A stretch of 7,512 nucleotides of DNA from assembly GCA_947581665.1 (NCBI GenBank), contig CANPVI010000074.1, forward strand, positions 1 to 7,512. The letters are read 5' to 3'. This stretch comes from an uncultured Atopobiaceae bacterium (GTDB taxonomy: Bacteria; Actinomycetota; Coriobacteriia; Coriobacteriales; Atopobiaceae). The notes under the pieces were generated by a model, which worked only from the letters and a program-made list of their open reading frames with translations, ran no database searches and had not been told where the DNA came from. The translations under genes were made by a program, and so were the position numbers. Positions 1-5,189 of the stretch are shown here, piece after piece; the first letter of the stretch is position 1; each line of letters begins with the position of its first letter.

Positions 1-178
1 CCACGGCGCCTGATGACACGATGATCGGGCGCCAGCCCTCGCCCGCGATCTCTGCGGCCTCGGAGGCGATGGCGACGACGCGCGCGGGGTCGAAGAGGCC
101 CCGCCCGTCGACCAAAGACGAGCTTCCCACCTTGCAGACGATCACACGGTCGAGGTAATCGGGGTGCCGCTCGCTCAT
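1..178 (-). CDS. proB: Glutamate 5-kinase, N-terminal part (truncated by window edge)
   Basis: The first 59 codons of a gene that continues past the left edge. The product would phosphorylate L-glutamate to gamma-glutamyl phosphate with ATP, the first step of proline synthesis in the cytoplasm. The visible part begins MSERHPDYLDRVIVCKVGSS and continues with SLVDG, which matches the amino-acid-kinase opening (hydrophobic strand, K-x-G-S/T-S, residues 12-22). The second conserved strand, PIIVSSGAV (residues 51-59), matches the family's V-x-S-S/T-G-A motif. The ATG at 178-176 overlaps the obg stop codon as ATGA. It is preceded by a strong Shine-Dalgarno inside the last codons of obg, so translation is probably coupled. 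Obg followed by proB is a common actinobacterial order. Other amino-acid kinases share this fold, but the motif spacing and the neighbour favour ProB. Feedback-site residues and any PUA domain lie outside the window. Confidence 0.88.
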   Translation of the reverse strand, partial: MSERHPDYLDRVIVCKVGSSSLVDGRGLFDPARVVAIASEAAEIAGEGWRPIIVSSGAV

Positions 179-1566
179 GCGTCGTCCTCCTCGCCATGCG
201 CATCCATCTCGACGGGGCCCACGTAGTCGAAGGCGATCTCGAGGATCCGCACCTCATCGCCGTTCTTCGCGCCCGCCTCGAGCAGCGCGTCATCCACCCC
301 GAGCCGCGCGAAGCGGCTCTGGAGGTAGGCGACCGCCTCCTCGTTGTCCCAATCGGTCTGCACGACCCAACGCTCGATGGTCTCGCCGAAAAGGCGCCAG
401 CCATCCTCCTCGCGCACGAGGGTGAAGGGAGGCTCGTCCTTCTTCGCGGTTCCGCGCCACACCTGCTCATAGGGGCTTTCCGTAGCCGCGAGGGCCTCCG
501 CGCGAAGCGCACGCTCCTCGAAGACGAGCGCGCCAAGCGCCTGCTTGAGGGCGCCGATCCCCTCGCCGGTGAGGGCCGAGACGGCGAAGAAGGGACGCTC
601 GAGCTCATCGGCGCGCTCCCTCACGCGCGCCACGGCCTCGCGCGTGTCGGGCATGTCCACCTTGTTGGCCACGATGACCTGCGGGCGCTCGGCGAGCGAA
701 GGATCGTAGGTGACGAGCTCCGAATCGATGATCTCGAGGTCGTCGACCGGATCGCGGCCCTCGAAGTCGCCCGTGGCGTCCACCACGTGCACGATCACCG
801 AGCAACGCTCGATGTGGCGGAGGAAATCGTGCCCGAGGCCGCGCCCGTCCGCCGCGCCCTCGATGAGGCCGGGCACGTCAGCCACCACGTAGTCGTAGTC
901 ATCCGTGCGCACCGCGCCCAGACTCGGGATGAGCGTGGTGAAGGGGTAGCTCGCCACCTTCGGGCGCGCCTTGCTCATCGCGGCCACGAGGGAGGATTTC
1001 CCCACCGAGGGCATGCCCACGAGCGCGGCGTCGGCCATGAGCTTCATCTCGAGCTCGATCCAGAGCTCCTTTCCCGGCTCCCCGCGCTCGGCAAAGCCCG
1101 GAGCGCGACGCACGCTCGTCACGAAGTGCGGGTTGCCATAGCCGCCCTTGCCGCCCCGCGCCACCACGAGGCGCTCGCCCGCGCGCGTGAGGTCACCGAG
1201 CTCCGCCACGGGCTCCATCGTCTGGGCATCGAGCGAGCGCACCTGCGTGCCGAGGGGAACGGGGAGGATGAGGTCGGCGCCGTCCTTGCCGTGCTTGCGC
1301 GCACCCTGGCCATGGGTGCCGCGCTCAGCCGCGAAATGGTGCTTGTAGCGATAATCCACAAGCGAGGACTTCTGGGGATCGGCCACGAGGATGACCGAGC
1401 CCCCGTCGCCCCCGTCGCCGCCGTCGGGCCCTCCCTTGGGCACGTGCGCCTCTCGCCTGAAGGACAGGCAGCCCGCCCCGCCGTCCCCGGCCCTCACGTG
1501 GATGTGCACTCTGTCGGTGAAATCGGCCAGCTCACTCACCTCTTCGCATCTGATGACGCCCGCCAT
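175..1566 (-). CDS. obg: Obg family GTPase (ribosome assembly / stringent response)
   Basis: A 463-aa GTPase that acts in late 50S subunit assembly and, in characterised relatives, binds ppGpp. The glycine-rich Obg fold spans about residues 17-176, including AGDGGAGCLSFRRE and the repeated Gly-Gly-Asp stretch near 45-56. The G domain follows: P-loop GMPSVGKSS (184-192), switch I around FTTL (209-212), DVPGLIEGA (230-238), NKVD (301-304) and SAL (330-332). The OCT domain covers about 375-445, followed by an acidic tail. All GTP-binding motifs are intact. The reading frame stays open upstream to 1761, but that part overlaps sdaA and looks unlike Obg. I chose the ATG at 1566, which has GGAG 10 nt upstream. 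This still leaves about 15 residues before the usual Obg start (F-x-D-R-V), so a later start is possible. It overlaps proB by 4 nt. Sixty-one nt separate it from the divergent sdaA, so its promoter is in or near that gap. Confidence 0.96.
   Translation of the reverse strand: MAGVIRCEEVSELADFTDRVHIHVRAGDGGAGCLSFRREAHVPKGGPDGGDGGDGGSVILVADPQKSSLVDYRYKHHFAAERGTHGQGARKHGKDGADLILPVPLGTQVRSLDAQTMEPVAELGDLTRAGERLVVARGGKGGYGNPHFVTSVRRAPGFAERGEPGKELWIELEMKLMADAALVGMPSVGKSSLVAAMSKARPKVASYPFTTLIPSLGAVRTDDYDYVVADVPGLIEGAADGRGLGHDFLRHIERCSVIVHVVDATGDFEGRDPVDDLEIIDSELVTYDPSLAERPQVIVANKVDMPDTREAVARVRERADELERPFFAVSALTGEGIGALKQALGALVFEERALRAEALAATESPYEQVWRGTAKKDEPPFTLVREEDGWRLFGETIERWVVQTDWDNEEAVAYLQSRFARLGVDDALLEAGAKNGDEVRILEIAFDYVGPVEMDAHGEEDDA
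185..192 (-). promoter_or_regulatory. Shine-Dalgarno of proB embedded in the obg 3' end
   Basis: The minus strand reads GAGGAGGA, 6 nt upstream of the proB ATG. The same bases are part of the codons for the acidic Obg tail (Glu-Glu-Asp-Asp). Together with the ATGA stop/start overlap, this fixes the proB start and suggests translational coupling. Confidence 0.8.
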
Positions 1567-1616
1567 TGTATCGTGGCTCCGCGAAGGCTCATTCCCCTTC
1601 GCCCGTTCCCGCGATG

Positions 1617-1622
1617 AAAGGA
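1617..1622 (+). promoter_or_regulatory. Shine-Dalgarno that fixes the sdaA start
   Basis: AAAGGA lies 5 nt before the ATG at 1628-1630. The frame is open upstream to 1391, but only this start has a good ribosome-binding site and gives a protein beginning with the family's opening (FDVLGPIMVGPSSSHTAG). Confidence 0.78.
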
Positions 1623-1627
1623 CGCCC

Positions 1628-3247
1628 ATGCTTCCCTCGGCATTCGATGTGCTCGGCCCCATCATGGTGGGCCCTTCGAGCTCCCACACCGCGGGCGCGC
1701 TGCGCATCGGGCGCATGGCCGCCGAGCTCGCGCCCTCTGAGATCAAGGCGGCATCCTTCACGCTCTACAACTCCTTTGCGAAGACCGCCGAGGGCCACGG
1801 CACGACAAGGGCCCTCGTGGCGGGAGTCCTCGGGATGGACACCGACGATCCGCGCATCAGCCATTCCCGGGAGATTGCGGCCGAGCGGGGCGTCGACATC
1901 GCCTTCGAGCTCGTGGCCTCGGCGCCCGATATCCATCCCAACACCGCCGACGTCACGCTCTTCTGCGAGGGCGAGGCCACGGTCGAGGTGCGCGGTGAAT
2001 CGATCGGCGGCGGCAGGATCCGCCTCTCCGCCATCGACGGCGCGCCCATCGAGGTCACGGGAGACCTTCCCACGCTCTTCATCCGCCACCGCGATCAGCC
2101 GGGCGTGTTGGGACGGCTCTGCACTGCCGTCGCGGTTGCCGGCGTGAACATCGCCACCATCAAGACCACGCGCAGGGCCCCAGGAGCCGACGCCTTCACC
2201 GTGATCGAATCGGACGAGGTCATCCCCATGGAGCTCCTGGATGCGCTCATCGAGGATCCCGAGGTCGTCTACGGTCGCGTCCTCTTCATCGCCGGGGCGC
2301 GCCTCGAAGCGCAGGCCGCCTTCGACGAGGACTTCTCCTCGGCATCCGCCCTCCTTGCCGCGGCGCAGGAGATGCCCGGATCCATAGGCGCACTCATGCG
2401 GCGTCGCGAGATCGCGCTCGTGGCGCAGGATCCCCACGCCAACGCCGCTGCCTCGGTGGACGCGGCGATGGAGAAGGTCGCGAAGGTCATGGGCGAGGAG
2501 GTGCGCGACACCCTCGAGGAGCCGCGCCCCTCGCTCGGAGGCTTCCTCGATGGGGAGGCGAAGCGGGTCCTCGACCACGAGCGCGCCCTCACGCTCCTCG
2601 GCGGCGATGTCGAGGGTCGCGCGATTGCCTACGCGATGGCCACCGTCGAGCGCTCGGATACGATGGGCGTGATCGTGGCGGCCCCCACGGCGGGGGCCTC
2701 CGGCATCGTGCCGGGCTCGTTGATCGCACTCGGCGAGGCGCTCGCCGAGGCTGCGGGCCTCCCCCTCTCCCCCGTCGTCTCGCTCCCCCGCTTCGAGAAG
2801 GCCCTCTGGTGCGCCGCAGCCATCGGTGCCATCGCCCAGGGAAACGCCTCCGTCTCGGGCGCGGAGGCCGGTTGTCAGGCCGAGACGGGGGTGGCCGCCG
2901 CCATGGCCGCAGCCGGCCTCACCCAGATGCTCTACGGCTCACCCGCCGCGTGCCTTGACGCCGCCGCCATCGCCATCGCGAACACGCTCGGGCTCGTATG
3001 CGATCCCGCACTCGGGCTCGTGGAGTATCCCTGCCAGCTGAGAAACGCGGGAGGCGTCGCACAGGCCTTCTGCGCGGCTCGCCTCGCGCTCAGCGGCGTG
3101 GAGAGCCCGGTTGGCCTCGACGAGGCGCTCGCGGCCATGGAGAGCGTCGGGGGCGCACTTCCCGCCGCGCTCAGGGAGACGGCGGAGGGGGGACTCGCGC
3201 AGTGCCCGAGCATCCTCGCCCGCTGCAAGGACTGCCCCCACTCCTAG
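1628..3247 (+). CDS. sdaA: Iron-sulfur L-serine dehydratase, single chain beta-ACT-alpha
   Basis: A 539-aa L-serine ammonia-lyase, predicted to convert serine to pyruvate and ammonia with a [4Fe-4S] cluster in the cytoplasm. Residues 1-145 are the beta domain, with GPIMVGPSSSHTAG (10-23) and GHGTTRAL (56-63). Residues 148-215 are an ACT domain (RDQPGVLGRL then GVNIATIKT), likely a small-molecule or oligomerisation module. Residues 235-539 are the alpha domain, with GVIVAAPTAGASGIVPG (347-363) and GNASVSGAEAGCQAETG (405-421). Likely cluster ligands are Cys416, Cys458 (GLVCDP) and Cys469 (EYPC). Cys526, Cys533 or Cys536 in the tail could supply a fourth contact, as the C-terminal Cys does in the Legionella enzyme. 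B. subtilis splits beta-ACT and alpha into two proteins and E. coli SdaA lacks ACT, so this is a fused form. It is divergent from obg and convergent with rpmA. It has no same-strand neighbour in view and looks monocistronic. Confidence 0.95.
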   Translation: MLPSAFDVLGPIMVGPSSSHTAGALRIGRMAAELAPSEIKAASFTLYNSFAKTAEGHGTTRALVAGVLGMDTDDPRISHSREIAAERGVDIAFELVASAPDIHPNTADVTLFCEGEATVEVRGESIGGGRIRLSAIDGAPIEVTGDLPTLFIRHRDQPGVLGRLCTAVAVAGVNIATIKTTRRAPGADAFTVIESDEVIPMELLDALIEDPEVVYGRVLFIAGARLEAQAAFDEDFSSASALLAAAQEMPGSIGALMRRREIALVAQDPHANAAASVDAAMEKVAKVMGEEVRDTLEEPRPSLGGFLDGEAKRVLDHERALTLLGGDVEGRAIAYAMATVERSDTMGVIVAAPTAGASGIVPGSLIALGEALAEAAGLPLSPVVSLPRFEKALWCAAAIGAIAQGNASVSGAEAGCQAETGVAAAMAAAGLTQMLYGSPAACLDAAAIAIANTLGLVCDPALGLVEYPCQLRNAGGVAQAFCAARLALSGVESPVGLDEALAAMESVGGALPAALRETAEGGLAQCPSILARCKDCPHS

Positions 3248-3262
3248 CCCCACCGCTCGCGT

Positions 3263-3295
3263 AAAAAACGGGCCCGCCCCAGGGGAGCGAGCCCG
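3263..3295 (-). terminator. Intrinsic terminator of the rplU-rpmA transcript
   Basis: On the minus strand a 27-nt hairpin (3295-3269) has 12 paired positions, two of them G-U, around a 3-nt loop, followed at once by six T (3268-3263). It starts 24 nt after the rpmA stop. It would stop transcripts from rplU-rpmA before they run antisense into sdaA. On the plus strand the hairpin has no T tract after it, so it should be mainly one-directional; sdaA may end by another route. Confidence 0.92.
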
Positions 3296-3319
3296 CCTCA
3301 CCTGCAATTGGAACCGCGC

Positions 3320-3583
3320 CTACGCGGCGTCCTCCTCGTCGGCGATGACGCTCACGGTGTGACGCGCGCTCTGCACGAACTTCACGTGACCGGAGGCCTT
3401 CGCAAAGAGCGTGTCGTCCTTGCCGATCCCCACGTTCTCGCCGGGGTGGAAGTGCGTGCCGTGCTGGCGGACGATGATCTCGCCGGCCTTCACGAACTGG
3501 CCGCCGGAGCGCTTGACGCCAAGTCGCTGACCGTTCGAATCGCGGCCGTTCCTCGAGGAACCGAGACCCTTTTTATGTGCCAT
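3320..3583 (-). CDS. rpmA: 50S ribosomal protein bL27
   Basis: An 87-aa protein of the large ribosomal subunit whose N-terminal arm reaches the peptidyl-transferase centre. It begins MAHKKGLGSSRNGRDSNGQR and continues with the hallmark GGQFVKAGEIIVRQHGTHFH and PGENVGIGKDD, ending in an acidic tail. Its length is normal for the family. The N-terminus starts directly at Met-Ala-His-Lys-Lys, without the cleavable extension found in many Firmicutes, so no Prp-type processing is expected. The start has AGAGAGG (3596-3590) 6 nt upstream. It follows rplU by 31 nt, with no room for a prp gene between them. It is convergent with sdaA, with a 72-nt gap that holds the terminator. Confidence 0.98.
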   Translation of the reverse strand: MAHKKGLGSSRNGRDSNGQRLGVKRSGGQFVKAGEIIVRQHGTHFHPGENVGIGKDDTLFAKASGHVKFVQSARHTVSVIADEEDAA

Positions 3584-3614
3584 GGAAAGCCTCTCTTTGC
3601 TATCGAACGGGAGC

Positions 3615-3926
3615 CTAGAGCTCGGGAATGCTCACGACCTCGAGCGAGGTGAGCTGCTGGCGATGGCCCCTCAGGCGGTGGTAGCGCTTGCGCTTGTGGA
3701 ACTTGTAGACGAGCTTCTTCACATCCTTGTGGTGGTCGAGCACCTTCGCGGTGACGGTCTTGCCCTCGAGCGCGGAGGGCGTGGCCTCGGTGGTGGAGCC
3801 GTCGGAGACGAGGAGCACGGGAAGCTCCACCTCGTCTCCCACCCCAACCGCGAGCTTCTCCACATCGAGGACGGTGCCCTCGCTCACGCGATACTGCTTG
3901 CCACCGGTCTTGACGATTGCATACAT
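3615..3926 (-). CDS. rplU: 50S ribosomal protein bL21
   Basis: A 103-aa protein that binds 23S rRNA in the large ribosomal subunit. The N-terminus MYAIVKTGGKQYRVSEG and the C-terminal basic stretch KKLVYKFHKRKRYHRLRGHR (about residues 69-88), followed by QQLTSLEV, are diagnostic of bL21. The length is normal. The ATG at 3926 has AAGGAA (3938-3933) 6 nt upstream. It is the first gene of a two-gene unit with rpmA, driven by a near-consensus promoter about 40 nt upstream and closed by the terminator after rpmA. The predicted 5' untranslated region is only about 30 nt. I see no long structured leader of the kind used for autogenous control. Confidence 0.98.
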   Translation of the reverse strand: MYAIVKTGGKQYRVSEGTVLDVEKLAVGVGDEVELPVLLVSDGSTTEATPSALEGKTVTAKVLDHHKDVKKLVYKFHKRKRYHRLRGHRQQLTSLEVVSIPEL

Positions 3927-3964
3927 TGATTGTTCCTTCGATGTCGGTTTTCACGCAAGGGTCA

Positions 3965-3993
3965 ACTATAAAGGCCCGGAGCTGGGGCGTCAA
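3965..3993 (-). promoter_or_regulatory. Housekeeping sigma promoter of rplU-rpmA
   Basis: The minus strand has a -35 box TTGACG (3993-3988), a 17-nt spacer and a -10 box TATAGT (3970-3965). Each box matches the sigma70/SigA consensus at five of six positions, and the spacing is ideal. Transcription would start near 3958, about 30 nt before the rplU ATG. It is the strongest promoter-like signal I found in the window, which fits a highly expressed ribosomal operon. Confidence 0.87.
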
Positions 3994-4013
3994 TGCACGT
4001 GGGCGCTCCGCGA

Positions 4014-4033
4014 CGCGCCTCCACGAGGCCGCG
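4014..4033 (-). terminator. GC-rich hairpin just after the DUF697-like gene (possible weak terminator)
   Basis: Immediately downstream of the stop codon at 4039-4037, the minus-strand RNA can form a compact hairpin: GCCTC pairs with GAGGC around a GTG loop, and CGC pairs with GCG beyond a one-base bulge. No T tract follows, so it is not a standard intrinsic terminator. It could pause or stabilise the 3' end, or the upstream transcript could read through into rplU. Confidence 0.3.
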
Positions 4034-4036
4034 CGC

Positions 4037-5110
4037 CTACGCGCCGTCCATGGACACGCCACCCGATGCGTTGAAGCGTATCCATGCGGGCTTGGGCGCC
4101 GGCGTGGCCTCCTCCACGTCGGCCGTGGGCTTCGAGCCGGACCCCTTCTTGGCCTTCGGATGGAAGTAGAGCGCATCAGGGCCGAGCTTCACCACATCGC
4201 CCGTGAGCTGGCCGATCTTCTCGGTTGCGAAATCCCCGAGATCCCTCACCCTCGCGAGCACCCCGCCGAGCGGGCCCTCCAGCGCGTCTTGGGCGTCGAA
4301 GCGCGCAACGAGGAGGTTGCCGGTTATCACCGCTCCGGCGAAGCCCGACGCGCCACGCACGAGCCAGCCGAACTTCGGCACGGCCTTCTCGGCGATGCCC
4401 GCAACCGTGCGCACCACGGCGCCGAACGCCACGATCGCGACGATCTCCGGCAGGCGCTCGAAGGAGATCTGCTGGTCGTACACCGAGGCGATGTCGAACG
4501 CGAGCTTGAACTCGTTCGCCGTCACCATCGCGAAGTCGAAGATGCCCGGAATGAAGTTGAACGTGGCGACCGCCGCGTTCGACATGGCCACGGCGTTGAT
4601 GAGGTTCTGAGCCACCGCGCGACGGCAGAACGGGAAGTTCGCCGCGAAGGCCACCTCCTTGCCGGTGCTTGCCACGATCCAGTGCCCGAGGCGATCGACG
4701 AGCTCGCTCGGATCGGACGAGAGGAGCCTCGAGGCCACCGCGCCACCCAGCGTGCAACCCGGCACCTCGACGCTCGAGCGACCGACCATGAGCGTGGGGA
4801 CGTTCGCGGAGAGCCACGTGATGCCGGCGTCGTGGCACGCCGTGGTCGAGCCGCCGCAGAGCACGAGGGCGACGTCGCAGGAGGGATCGGCGCTGAAAGG
4901 CACCCCGGGCTCGATGCGGTTCACGCACACCATCGCCTCGGAGGTGGAGGGGATGAGCGCCTCCCTCACCGTCGCGGCGATCTCCTGGGGCGTCTCGGGG
5001 TCCACGGAGACCCCCACGCGAATGGACTGCGTGCGATCCGCCTCGGCCTTGCGCCCCGTGTTCAGCAGCTCCACGAGGTTCGCCGCGTTCAGAAAGTCCA
5101 TGATGCCCAT
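4037..5110 (-). CDS. Uncharacterised DUF697-like protein, possibly membrane-associated
   Basis: A 357-aa protein of unknown function. Residues 165-272 are hydrophobic and glycine-rich, with helices near 166-190, 219-240 and 247-270. The run FNFIPGIFDFAMVTANEFKL, then a conserved-looking ASVYDQQ, resembles the P-I-P-G-x-x-x-x-x-L ... Q ... Y-G pattern of DUF697/YcjF-type domains. This likeness is from memory and is not proven. The preceding region (about 77-125) has alternating hydrophobic strands (CDVALVLCGG, NVPTLMVG) like a Rossmann-type or degenerate GTPase core, but no P-loop or NKxD motif. The tail (about 318-345) is Lys-, Pro- and acid-rich and probably disordered. The ATG at 5110 has GAGGAG 6 nt upstream, which favours it over Met4. 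It lies 79 nt after rodA on the same strand, so it may be a distal member of the PBP2-rodA operon. A role in the envelope is only an inference from position. Confidence 0.75.
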   Translation of the reverse strand: MGIMDFLNAANLVELLNTGRKAEADRTQSIRVGVSVDPETPQEIAATVREALIPSTSEAMVCVNRIEPGVPFSADPSCDVALVLCGGSTTACHDAGITWLSANVPTLMVGRSSVEVPGCTLGGAVASRLLSSDPSELVDRLGHWIVASTGKEVAFAANFPFCRRAVAQNLINAVAMSNAAVATFNFIPGIFDFAMVTANEFKLAFDIASVYDQQISFERLPEIVAIVAFGAVVRTVAGIAEKAVPKFGWLVRGASGFAGAVITGNLLVARFDAQDALEGPLGGVLARVRDLGDFATEKIGQLTGDVVKLGPDALYFHPKAKKGSGSKPTADVEEATPAPKPAWIRFNASGGVSMDGA

Positions 5111-5116
5111 AGCTCG

Positions 5117-5122
5117 CTCCTC
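5117..5122 (-). promoter_or_regulatory. Shine-Dalgarno that fixes the DUF697-like gene start
   Basis: GAGGAG on the minus strand lies 6 nt before the ATG at 5110-5108. An in-frame second ATG three codons later (5101-5099) would be 15 nt away, so the first ATG is preferred. Confidence 0.72.
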
Positions 5123-5189
5123 GGATATCTCAGCTGTCGCCCCTAGTGTAGCCCCAGCATGTGCGAGCGAGGGAGCTTATGGTCCCCGC

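Noticed and set aside
1543..1571. Possible sdaA promoter TTCGCA with 17 nt to TTGTAT
   Set aside because: The -10 candidate matches consensus at only three of six positions. Too weak to call.
196..1617. A 473-codon plus-strand open frame opposite obg
   Set aside because: It mirrors obg exactly, is very rich in His, Arg, Glu and Leu, and has no recognisable domain. GC-biased third positions suppress stop codons on the opposite strand.
1391..1627. Upstream extension of the serine dehydratase frame to 1391
   Set aside because: The added 79 residues are low-complexity Pro/Ser-rich antisense of obg. The ATG at 1628 has AAAGGA at the right distance and gives the family N-terminus.
1567..1761. Upstream extension of the Obg frame to an ATG at 1761
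   Set aside because: The extra 65 residues overlap the start of sdaA antisense, show no Obg similarity, and the ATG at 1566 is better placed.
1589..2578. A 329-codon minus-strand open frame opposite sdaA
   Set aside because: Gly/Arg/Asp/His-rich shadow of the beta, ACT and early alpha regions. It also covers the obg upstream region.
3917..5146. A 409-codon plus-strand open frame opposite the DUF697-like gene and the rplU promoter
   Set aside because: Same His/Arg/Glu-rich shadow composition. It also runs across the rplU promoter and both flanking intergenic gaps, so it is not under coding selection there.
5145..5150. TACACT on the minus strand as a -10 box for the DUF697-like gene
   Set aside because: Four of six matches, and no acceptable -35 box 16-18 nt upstream.
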